This document shows positions 1-5,803 of a stretch of 6,037 bases of DNA, piece after piece. A program made the position numbers and the translations under genes. The stretch covers positions 1-6,037 of the forward strand of contig USAX01000119.1 in NCBI GenBank assembly GCA_900552705.1, given 5' to 3'. This DNA comes from an uncultured Collinsella sp. (GTDB lineage Bacteria; Actinomycetota; Coriobacteriia; Coriobacteriales; Coriobacteriaceae). Position 1 is the first letter of the stretch, and each line of letters begins with the position of its first letter. The notes beneath the pieces are model-generated. The model was not told the origin of the DNA. It saw nothing but the letters and a program-made list of their open reading frames with translations, and searched no databases.

Positions 1-754
1 TCATGATGAGCGGCGTGGAGATCTCCACGTAGCCGGCCTTGTGGTGGATCTCGCGCCAGTAGTCCAGCAGCGTGTTCTTAAGGATCATGCCGTTGGGCAG
101 GAAGAACGGGAAGCCGGGGGCCTCGTCACGCATCATAAAGAGATCCATCTCGCGGCCGATCTTGCGGTGGTCGCGCTTCTTGGCCTCCTCCAGCATGTGC
201 ATGTGCTCGTCGAGCTCTTCCTTGGTGGCAAAGGCGACGCCGTTGATGCGGGTGAGCATCTTGTTGTCCTTGTCGCCCTTCCAGTAGGCGCCCGAGACGC
301 CGGTGAGCTTAAAGGCCTTCAGCGCCTTGGTGTAGCAGATGTGAGGGCCAACGCACATGTCGATGTAGTCGCCCTGCTGGTAGAAGGTGATGCGGGCGTC
401 GTCGTCCAGGTCGCCGATGTGCTCGACCTTGTACTTCTCGCCGCGCTCCTCCATAAGGGCGATGGCCTCGGAACGGGGCTTCTCGTACACGGTGAACTTG
501 AGGTTCTCCTTAACGATCTTCTTCATCTCGGCCTCGATCGCGGGGAAGTCGTCCTCGCTGATCTTGACGCCCTCGGGCAGGTCGACGTCGTAGTAAAAAC
601 CGTTGTCGGTCGCGGGGCCGTAGGCAAAGTCGGCCTCGGGGTACAGGCGCTTGATGGCCTGCGCCATGATGTGCGCGGCGGAGTGGCGGATGACGTGCGT
701 GACCTCGTCCTGCGGGAGCTCGGCCACCGAACCGTCATTGTAGAGTGCCTTCAT
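1..754 (-). CDS. thrS: Threonyl-tRNA synthetase, N-terminal part (cut by window edge)
   Basis: This enzyme charges tRNA-Thr with threonine in the cytosol and edits mischarged Ser-tRNA. The visible 251 residues start with a short leader and then the N2 editing domain. HSAAH (His24, His28) and CVGPH (Cys134, His138) supply the HxxxH plus Cys/His metal-type editing site of bacterial ThrRS. Residues about 200-251 (GREMDLF, FPFFLPNG, then YVEISTPLIM) are the start of the class II catalytic core, including motif 1. The ATG at 754-752 follows an AGGAG site at 770-766 with 11 nt spacing. Compared with E. coli ThrRS (about 642 aa), the roughly 60-residue N-terminal TGS domain is absent, and no better upstream start is visible. 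The identity is certain; the C-terminal catalytic and anticodon-binding parts lie outside the window. Confidence 0.97.
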   Translation of the reverse strand, partial: MKALYNDGSVAELPQDEVTHVIRHSAAHIMAQAIKRLYPEADFAYGPATDNGFYYDVDLPEGVKISEDDFPAIEAEMKKIVKENLKFTVYEKPRSEAIALMEERGEKYKVEHIGDLDDDARITFYQQGDYIDMCVGPHICYTKALKAFKLTGVSGAYWKGDKDNKMLTRINGVAFATKEELDEHMHMLEEAKKRDHRKIGREMDLFMMRDEAPGFPFFLPNGMILKNTLLDYWREIHHKAGYVEISTPLIM

Positions 755-780
755 GGGTATGTTTTCTCCTCTCGGATGCC

Positions 781-824
781 TGATGCAAGTGCGTGCGATG
801 CGCTCGGCGTTTTAACTTGCATCA
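781..824 (-). repeat. Inverted repeat in the thrS leader
   Basis: TGATGCAAGT (781-790) and ACTTGCATCA (815-824) are perfect 10-bp complements separated by 24 bp. The repeat lies immediately downstream of the thrS -10 box, so one arm overlaps the predicted transcription start. It could be a binding site for a dimeric regulator, or a 5'-terminal leader hairpin if transcription starts slightly earlier. No T-box signature is present. Confidence 0.6.
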
Positions 825-851
825 TTATAGGCAGGTTGCCTTGGTATACAA
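824..851 (-). promoter_or_regulatory. Probable thrS promoter
   Basis: On the minus strand, TTGTAT (851-846) and a consensus TATAAT (829-824) are separated by 16 bp. Transcription would start around 817, leaving a leader of about 60 nt before the thrS ATG. The -35 box directly abuts the hairpin assigned to the upstream gene's terminator. Confidence 0.7.
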
Positions 852-852
852 G

Positions 853-883
853 CGCCCGCCGCACCTTAATGGCACGGCGGGCG
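853..883 (-). terminator. Hairpin, probable terminator between the zinc-ribbon gene and thrS
   Basis: A perfect 9-bp GC stem, CGCCCGCCG (853-861) with CGGCGGGCG (875-883), encloses a 13-nt loop. It lies 113 bp past the stop codon of the upstream minus-strand gene and just before the thrS promoter. The T-tract is better on the plus strand (ATTTT at 884-888) than on the minus strand (CTTGT), so its orientation is not settled. Confidence 0.5.
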
Positions 884-996
884 ATTTTCTACGCATGCTT
901 CATCGTGTGGGGCGGGGTGCGCGTGGCTTGTGGCACGTGCGGCTTGCGGGTGACGCGAGGTGCCCGCGGTTTACGGCCGGCCCGGCGATGGATGCG

Positions 997-1428
997 TTAC
1001 TGGATGCGAGTTCGGCAGTAGGGGCAGACCTTCCAGTGCGCATCGAGCGGGCGATGGCAGCTGGGACACACATTGCGAACCTGGGTATCGCAAACCGGGC
1101 AGACCACAAAGTCCTTCTCGATGGGTGCGCCGCACTGCGGGCAGGTGCCGTACTGGGCAAGCTGGCGCTCGCGCAGGGCCATGTCCAGCTCCTGTTCCTC
1201 GCGGTCGGCCGCGTAGGAGTGCGGGCGCAGGACCAGGTAGGCGATGAGGCCCACAAACGGGATGAGGGCGATGATGCCCCATGCCACGTAGGCGCTGGCG
1301 CCGCGGCGGCGAGCGTCGATGAACACATAGACGACCGACAGCACGTACAGGGCGATGATAAAGCCAACGAAGGCATAGATGACGCCCATAAGCTGCGGCG
1401 ACATGAGCTCGGAGATGTACTTGGACAT
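997..1428 (-). CDS. Small membrane protein with C-terminal double zinc ribbon
   Basis: A 143-residue protein of unknown function. Two hydrophobic helices (about residues 13-37 and 47-68) are separated by a short RRR-containing loop (residues 40-42). This arrangement resembles the PLDc_N-type membrane hairpin. A charged linker (about 70-92, rich in E, R and Q) follows. The tail carries four paired cysteine motifs, C96/C99, C110/C113, C121/C124 and C135/C138, the pattern of a double zinc ribbon (DZR-like) with two tetracysteine metal sites. The ATG at 1428 has AAAGG nine nucleotides upstream. It reads towards thrS but has its own spacing and a probable terminator, so it is likely monocistronic. 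Zinc-ribbon tails of this kind usually act as binding or scaffolding modules; no enzymatic residues are visible and the partner is unknown. It is certainly coding (coherent domains, usual codon bias); its role is not known. Confidence 0.85.
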   Translation of the reverse strand: MSKYISELMSPQLMGVIYAFVGFIIALYVLSVVYVFIDARRRGASAYVAWGIIALIPFVGLIAYLVLRPHSYAADREEQELDMALRERQLAQYGTCPQCGAPIEKDFVVCPVCDTQVRNVCPSCHRPLDAHWKVCPYCRTRIQ

Positions 1429-1527
1429 TGAGGTGTACCTTTCGGAATAATTACAGTCCGGTCAAGTTTACCACGGGGTTTGTTTATATGGGTCTACGGT
1501 TGGGTACGGGGCTAGCGTGGACACAAA

Positions 1528-1988
1528 CATCTCAATCTGTAACAGATTCTCGGCAAAAACAGTCCCAGATGTTACAGATTTAGACAAACCATTCTCTCCT
1601 CGACTTAAATCATAATTTGTAACACCTAGAACCCAAAAACAGTTCTTACTGTTACAGATCGAGATGAACGGTGAGCCCTCCGTTAAATATCTCAATCTGT
1701 AACAACAACTCGGCAAAAAACAGGTCTAACCGTTACAGATTTAGACATTCGAAACCGACTGATAGGTTCATCTAAATCTGTAACATCTAGACCCCAAAAC
1801 GGTCCCTAGATGTTACAGATCGAGACAGAAAATCTCTCCCTGACTTTAAATCTCAATCTGTAACACATAGGACCGATTTCCTCCTCTTACTGTTACAAAT
1901 CAAGACAAACGGAGGGGCCGTCTGGCAAACGTCTCGATCTGTAACATCTGGAACCCAGTTCTTCTGTTTACTGCTACAGAACGAGACA
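1528..1988. repeat. Array of six 80-bp units, twelve alternating inverted 17-bp arms
   Basis: Forward arms (consensus NNTCTMRATCTGTAACA) start at 1528, 1608, 1688, 1769, 1849 and 1930. Reverse-complement arms start at 1570, 1650, 1731, 1811, 1891 and 1972. The period is 80 or 81 bp throughout; spacing inside a pair is 25 bp (26 in unit 3) and between pairs 21 bp (22 in the last). Core TGTAACA/TGTTACA is intact in ten arms; the reverse arms at 1731 and 1972 each differ by one base. Forward and reverse arms differ systematically at the outer end: reverse arms mostly end in GACA, forward arms mostly begin with ATCT. Spacers are only loosely related (several share CTAGAACCC/AAAA). GC is roughly 40-45%, well below the flanking genes. 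No coding sense. It fills most of the gap between divergent genes. Its function is unknown; candidates are a multi-site protein-binding array or a chain of structured hairpins. Confidence 0.93.
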
Positions 1989-2038
1989 AACCTCTAACAC
2001 CAGGAGCGACAGACGAGGTCACCGATGGTCCTGAGTCT

Positions 2039-2070
2039 CCCCTCGCGTGCCGTTGGCGGATGCAGAGGGG
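2039..2070 (+). other. Weak hairpin upstream of the glycerol-3-phosphate operon
   Basis: CCCCTC (2039-2044) pairs with GAGGGG (2065-2070), with a small inner GCC/GGC stem. No T-tract follows, so it is not a terminator as it stands. It may be a chance pairing in GC-rich DNA. Confidence 0.25.
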
Positions 2071-2111
2071 CTGTTCGCCGCATTGCCGCCGCACTGGGGG
2101 TGTGCAGACCG

Positions 2112-2139
2112 TAGGATAGTCCTATTGACAGCCTGTCAA
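2112..2139 (+). promoter_or_regulatory. Two abutting palindromes, probable operator of the operon
   Basis: TAGGA-TAG-TCCTA (2112-2124) is directly followed by TTGACAG-C-CTGTCAA (2125-2139); both are perfect inverted repeats. They end 17 bp before the GTG start of the first dehydrogenase gene and 7 bp before its ribosome binding site (GGGAGG, 2147-2152). This is a typical position for a repressor site. TAGGAT at 2112-2117 could be a poor -10 box, but no convincing -35 partner was found, so the promoter itself is unassigned. Confidence 0.55.
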
Positions 2140-2156
2140 CTCGTCTGGGAGGCACT

Positions 2157-3614
2157 GTGACGGAAACGTTTGATATCGCGATTGTGGGCGCGGGCATTAC
2201 CGGGTGCGCCATCGCGCGGCAGCTCGCGCGCTATGACTTGTCCATTTGCGTGGTCGAGGCGGCCAACGACATCGCCCTGGGCGCGTCGAAGGCCAACGGC
2301 GGCCTGGTGCATGCCGGCTACGATCCGGCACCGGGCACGGTAAAGGCGCAGGTCAACGCCCGTGGTTGCAAGCTATATGGCACGTGGGCCCAGGAGCTGG
2401 GATTTTTGTTCCGCCGCACCGGGTCGATGGTGCTGGGCTTCAACGATAAAGACCGCGCGCACTTGGAGAAGCTGCGCAGCAACGGCCTTGCCAACGGCGT
2501 GCCCGAGCTGTCGATTATCGGCCCCGAGCGCATCCACGAGCTGGAGCCGCGCGCGAGTGCCAAGACGACGTGCGCGTTGCGGTGTCCCTCGACTGGCTTT
2601 GTCGATCCGTTTGAGGTCGCCATCGCCGCGCTGGAGAACGCGGTCGCCAACGGCGTGACGTTTATGCGCTCCGCACCGGTGGAGGCCATTGAAGTTGCCG
2701 GCTCGGATGACGTAGCCGCGCGCTTTACACTGGTGACACCCGCCGGCGACGTACACTGCCGCTATCTGATCAACGCCGCGGGCAACGGCGCAGCGGACAT
2801 CTCGCATATGGCGGGCGCCGAGGAGTTTCAGATGGTCTGGCGCCAGGGCAACATTGTGGTGCTGGACAAGGAGCCGCGTGCGCTCATGCCGCTCTACCCT
2901 GTTCCCACGCCGGTGTCCAAGGGCGTTATCGTCACGGGCACCGTGCATGGCAACACCGTGATTACCGCGACGGCCGCCGTGCGCGAGCCGGGCGACACGC
3001 AGACCTATGCGAGCGATGTCAACGCGCTGCTGAGCGGCGCGCGCAAGCTGGTGCCCGATCTGGACACGCGTCGCGTGGTGCGCGCGTTTGCCGGCGGACG
3101 CCCGGTCATTAAGGGAACGAACGACTTCTTTATTGGACAGTCGACCGTGGTGCCGGGGCTGTTCCAGGCGGCAGGCATTCAGTCGCCGGGCGTGGCGAGC
3201 GCGCCAGCAATTGCCGAGCGCATGGAGCAGGTGTTACGCAGTGCCGGCGTAGCCCTGCGCGAACGAGGCGATTGGGACCCGATACGCCGTGCGCCGGACG
3301 ACTTTGACCGTGCACCGCTTGCGCGCAAGGAAGAGCTCATTGAGTCCGATCCCGCGTGGGGGCAGATCGTCTGTCGCTGCGAGACGGTGCCCGAGGCCGA
3401 GATTGTAGCCGCGATCCGACGCCGCCCAGGCGCGGTTTCGGTCGAGGGCGTCAAGCGCCGCTGCCGCGCCGGCATGGGTCGGTGCCAGAGCGGTTTTTGT
3501 CAGAGCCGCGTGGTGGCGATCCTAGCGCGCGAGCTGGGCTGCGAGCCCAGCGAGGTACTGTTGGAGGACGCCGGATCTTGGCTGGTTGAGGGACCGCTGA
3601 AGGGGGTACGCTAG
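2157..3614 (+). CDS. GlpA-type FAD-dependent glycerol-3-phosphate dehydrogenase with [2Fe-2S] BFD domain
   Basis: A 485-residue flavoprotein that probably oxidises glycerol 3-phosphate to dihydroxyacetone phosphate, passing electrons through an iron-sulfur centre. Residues 5-370 form a DAO-type fold: the dinucleotide motif GAGITG (11-16), Glu34 at the end of the second strand, ASKANGGLVHAGYD (43-56) and PTPVSKG (250-256). The C-terminal part, about 400-462, is a BFD-like [2Fe-2S] domain with CRC (C406, C408) and GMGRCQSGFC (C443, C448); C436 is an extra cysteine. The GTG start at 2157 follows GGGAGG with a short 4-nt gap and leads straight into the beta strand of the FAD motif. The stop is 1 nt before the next gene, so the two are translationally coupled. 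Family members of this layout are often simply called NAD(P)/FAD-dependent oxidoreductases. The substrate is inferred from family and neighbours, not proven by a residue; a related 2-hydroxyacid oxidase role is the main alternative. Confidence 0.9.
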   Translation: MTETFDIAIVGAGITGCAIARQLARYDLSICVVEAANDIALGASKANGGLVHAGYDPAPGTVKAQVNARGCKLYGTWAQELGFLFRRTGSMVLGFNDKDRAHLEKLRSNGLANGVPELSIIGPERIHELEPRASAKTTCALRCPSTGFVDPFEVAIAALENAVANGVTFMRSAPVEAIEVAGSDDVAARFTLVTPAGDVHCRYLINAAGNGAADISHMAGAEEFQMVWRQGNIVVLDKEPRALMPLYPVPTPVSKGVIVTGTVHGNTVITATAAVREPGDTQTYASDVNALLSGARKLVPDLDTRRVVRAFAGGRPVIKGTNDFFIGQSTVVPGLFQAAGIQSPGVASAPAIAERMEQVLRSAGVALRERGDWDPIRRAPDDFDRAPLARKEELIESDPAWGQIVCRCETVPEAEIVAAIRRRPGAVSVEGVKRRCRAGMGRCQSGFCQSRVVAILARELGCEPSEVLLEDAGSWLVEGPLKGVR

Positions 3615-3615
3615 G

Positions 3616-5016
3616 ATGACGACGCTTGATATGCGTGACGTACGTGCGGAGACCAGAGCTACAGAGGCGGTGCAGACGCAGGCGTTCGACGTGATCGTTA
3701 TCGGCGGCGGACCTGCTGGCATGGCGGCTGCGCTTGCCGCACATAAGGCTGGCGCCCACGTGGCCATCGTGGAGCGCGAGCAGCATCTGGGCGGAATCCT
3801 CCGCCAGTGCATACACCCCGGTTTTGGCCTTTCGCACTTTAAGCAGGAGCTCACCGGCCCCGAGTACGCGCAGCGCTTTATCGACCACGTGCGCGCGACC
3901 GAAATTGCGCTGTTCTTGGGCAGCATGGTGCTTGGAATTGATTCGAGCAAGGGCGCGGGCGCGGTCGACCAGGGCACGGGCGAGGGCGCGGGAGACGCCG
4001 CAGTCCATACTGTCACGCTCATGAGTCGTGCCGGCATGCTACAGCTCACCGCACGCGCGGTCGTCCTCGCCATGGGCTGCCGTGAGCGCACCCGCAGCGA
4101 GATCAAGATTCCCGGCAGCCGACCCGCCGGCGTGTTTACGGCCGGCCTGGCGCAGCGATACATCAATATCGAAAACCTCAAACCCGGCTCGCGCGCCGTC
4201 ATTTTGGGCTCGGGCGACATCGGGCTTATTATGGCGCGCCGCTGCACGCTCGAGGGGATTTCGGTCGAGGGCGTGTACGAGCTCATGCCGTACGCCAACG
4301 GCCTGCGCCGCAACGTCAAGAACTGCCTGGACGACTTTGGCATTCCGCTGCACCTGTCCACCACCGTCACGCGCGTGATCGGACACGATCGCGTGGAGGC
4401 CGTCGAGGTGAGCCAAGTCGACGAGCACCTGGCACCCATTCCGGGAACCGAGCGCGTTGTTCCATGCGACACGCTGCTGCTTTCGGTTGGTCTGATTCCC
4501 GAAAACGAGCTTTCGGTAGGCGCGGGCGTTGAGCTTGACCCACGTACGCGCGGCGCCGTGGTGGACCAGAACCTGCAAACGGGCGTGCCGGGCATCTTTG
4601 CCTGCGGCAACGTGCTGCACGTGCACGACCTGGCAGACAATGTAACGACCGAGTCCGAGCGCGCCGGCGCGGCCGCGGCGGCGTACGCGCTGGGTGGCAG
4701 CGCGGATGTCGAGCACGGTACTGCGGACCCGAGCTGCCAGCTCACGGTCTCCCCCGCCGGCATCGCGGGCTACGCACTGCCGGGACGCATTACGGCCACG
4801 ACACTCACCAAGCTCAACTTCCGCGTGCGCCGACCGGTCGACGCCGCCCGCGTGCGCATTCTCGCTGGCGACGAGGAACTGTTTGCAGGCAAGGTCCGCC
4901 CGTTTAAACCGAGCGTAATGGAAAGCTTCCCGCTGCCGGCAAAGGTGATTCAGCGCGCACTCGACCTGGGTGTTAGCAAGATTGTCCTGTCCGTCGATCC
5001 TATTGAGGAGGCGTAA
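3616..5016 (+). CDS. GlpB/HcnB-like FAD and NAD(P)-binding oxidoreductase
   Basis: A 466-residue two-dinucleotide-fold flavoprotein, the probable electron-transfer partner of the upstream dehydrogenase. The FAD motif GGGPAG is at 30-35; a second Rossmann motif GSGDIG at 198-203 suits NAD(P); GIFACGNVLHVHDLADNV (336-353 by strict numbering about 326-343) is the second FAD contact. The single Cys65 in RQCIHPGFG replaces the CxxxxC redox disulfide of thioredoxin-reductase-like relatives, as in the GlpB/HcnB-like family. The C-terminal ~90 residues (LTVSPAGIAGYALPG onward) form a family-typical tail domain. ATG 3616 has AAGGGGG at 3600-3606, 9 nt upstream, and begins 1 nt after the previous stop. 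Oddities are a 22-residue unconserved-looking N-terminal extension and a Gly/Ala-rich stretch at residues 112-127. The NAD(P) or quinone acceptor cannot be decided from sequence alone. Confidence 0.9.
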   Translation: MTTLDMRDVRAETRATEAVQTQAFDVIVIGGGPAGMAAALAAHKAGAHVAIVEREQHLGGILRQCIHPGFGLSHFKQELTGPEYAQRFIDHVRATEIALFLGSMVLGIDSSKGAGAVDQGTGEGAGDAAVHTVTLMSRAGMLQLTARAVVLAMGCRERTRSEIKIPGSRPAGVFTAGLAQRYINIENLKPGSRAVILGSGDIGLIMARRCTLEGISVEGVYELMPYANGLRRNVKNCLDDFGIPLHLSTTVTRVIGHDRVEAVEVSQVDEHLAPIPGTERVVPCDTLLLSVGLIPENELSVGAGVELDPRTRGAVVDQNLQTGVPGIFACGNVLHVHDLADNVTTESERAGAAAAAYALGGSADVEHGTADPSCQLTVSPAGIAGYALPGRITATTLTKLNFRVRRPVDAARVRILAGDEELFAGKVRPFKPSVMESFPLPAKVIQRALDLGVSKIVLSVDPIEEA

Positions 5017-5020
5017 GGCC

Positions 5021-5418
5021 ATGAGCATAAACACGATCGAAACGCTGCAGTTCAACTGCACCACCTGCCCATCCGAGTGCCTCCTGACCGTAGAGGTAGA
5101 GCGCGACGCAGACGGCGCAGTGGTAGAGGTGCGCTCCGTGACCGGTAACAGCTGCCCGCGCGGTGATACGTTCGCACATCAGGAGCTCACCTGTCCCATG
5201 CGCGTGCTCACCACCACCGTGGCCGTATCGGCGGCGACGAGGCGCTGCTGCCCGTACGCACGGCCGAAGCCATCCCGCTCAAACTCCACGCCCAGGCGAT
5301 GGACCTCATCCGAGGCTTGGTCGTTGAAGCCCCCATCCGCATGGGCGACGTCGTGCTAGAAGACATCCTCAGCACCAGCATCAACCTCATCGCCAGCATG
5401 GACATCGACCCAGCCTAA
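5021..5418 (+). pseudogene. DUF1667 four-cysteine protein, frameshifted
   Basis: This is the third operon gene; it starts 4 nt after the previous stop, with GAGGAGG at 5005-5011 nine nucleotides upstream. The intact first part (residues 1-70) shows FNCTTCPSEC (C13, C16, C20), GNSCPRG (C45) and RVLTTTV, the pattern of DUF1667 proteins, which presumably bind a metal or Fe-S centre and accompany GlpA/GlpB-like oxidoreductases. At about 5228-5233 the family-like sequence jumps to another frame: the original frame runs out of homology and stops at 5357-5359 after 112 codons. The shifted frame (GGC at 5230) continues as GGDEALLPVRT, then VEAPIRMGDVVLEDIL, and stops at TAA 5416-5418. Adding one base, for example a third G in TCGGCGG, restores a 132-residue protein of normal length. 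The downstream frame is free of stops and well preserved, so this is either a recent deletion or a sequencing error. Confidence 0.87.
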
Positions 5419-5451
5419 GCAGCTCATTTGGGACGCGGCTCTTTTAGCTAC
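5419..5451 (+). repeat. Direct repeat copy A (33 bp)
   Basis: This stretch begins GCAGCTCATTTGGGAC and matches 5746-5778 at 27 of 33 positions. It begins at the first base after the frameshifted gene's stop codon and precedes the 5479-5541 hairpin by 27 bp. CTCTTTTAG inside it resembles a terminator tail, but no stable stem sits in front of it. Confidence 0.7.
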
Positions 5452-5478
5452 CCCGCCATCCACCCCGCCCCTCCTCAA

Positions 5479-5541
5479 TTGCGGTGAAATAGTTCCTGAT
5501 TTCCGCCAAAACCCCGGCATCCAGGAACTATTCCACCGCAA
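5479..5541. repeat. Long hairpin element 1
   Basis: Twenty-bp arms, 5479-5498 and 5522-5541, pair with a single mismatch (A5487 with C5533) around a 23-nt loop. In a minus-strand transcript the mismatch becomes a G-U pair, giving an unbroken stem. No T-tract follows, so it is unlikely to be an ordinary terminator. It resembles dispersed intergenic palindromes (REP-like). Confidence 0.85.
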
Positions 5542-5585
5542 CTATCCTTGGAATCGATATTTAGCCTGTGCCTGCTTTAGTGCCA

Positions 5586-5745
5586 TTTCAAAACTATGCC
5601 GGATTACGGGGATGATTCGGAGACCCCCATCCATACCGGCAATTTTCGATATTTGATAAGCCGTCTACCTGCGGTTTTAATTTCACGGTTTTTCCCATGG
5701 TCAAGTAATACAGGTCCAGCCCCGTAATCCACCATAGTTTTGAAA
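5586..5745. mobile_element. MITE-like 160-bp element with 26-bp terminal inverted repeats
   Basis: The left end (5586-5611, beginning TTTCAAAACTATG) and the right end (5720-5745, ending CATAGTTTTGAAA) are complementary at 24 of 26 positions; the two mismatches are adjacent (5599-5600 against 5731-5732). The 108-bp interior is more AT-rich than the genes and has no convincing gene. No clear target-site duplication is visible at the borders, so transposition is inferred only from the terminal repeats and size. A non-mobile palindromic intergenic repeat is the alternative. Confidence 0.6.
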
Positions 5746-5778
5746 GCAGCCCATTTGGGACTGGCCTCTTATGGCTAC
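5746..5778 (+). repeat. Direct repeat copy B (33 bp)
   Basis: Second copy of the 33-bp sequence at 5419-5451 (27 of 33 identical), beginning GCAGCCCATTTGGGAC. It abuts the right end of the MITE-like element and precedes the 5804-5873 hairpin by 25 bp, the same arrangement as copy A and hairpin 1. Confidence 0.7.
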
Positions 5779-5803
5779 TTTTGTCCGAACGTTCGCTCAA
5801 GTG

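Noticed and set aside
755..850. T-box riboswitch upstream of thrS
   Set aside because: The leader is only about 60 nt and has no T-box antiterminator sequence or specifier stem.
41..1021. Long 326-residue frame on the plus strand
   Set aside because: It runs antisense to thrS and into the zinc-ribbon gene, whose frames show clear family motifs; it is a by-product of GC-rich codon use.
1528..1988. CRISPR array
   Set aside because: Repeats alternate in orientation, are only 17 bp, and the spacers resemble each other; CRISPR repeats are direct and spacers unrelated. No cas gene is in the window.
1468..2094. Open frames on the minus strand across the repeat array
   Set aside because: They are short, without recognisable domains or good ribosome binding sites, and the 80-bp period is not a multiple of three.
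2125..2153. TTGACA at 2125-2130 as a -35 box
   Set aside because: The matching -10 position falls on GC-rich bases in the ribosome binding site; TTGACA is better explained as half of a palindrome.
5214..5240. Programmed -1 frameshift in the DUF1667 gene
   Set aside because: No X-XXY-YYZ slippery heptamer or downstream stimulatory structure is apparent; such proteins are normally encoded in one frame.
5786..5795. CGAACGTTCG as an SOS (LexA) box
   Set aside because: LexA boxes of this type need four bases between CGAAC and GTTCG; here the halves are adjacent and no SOS gene follows.
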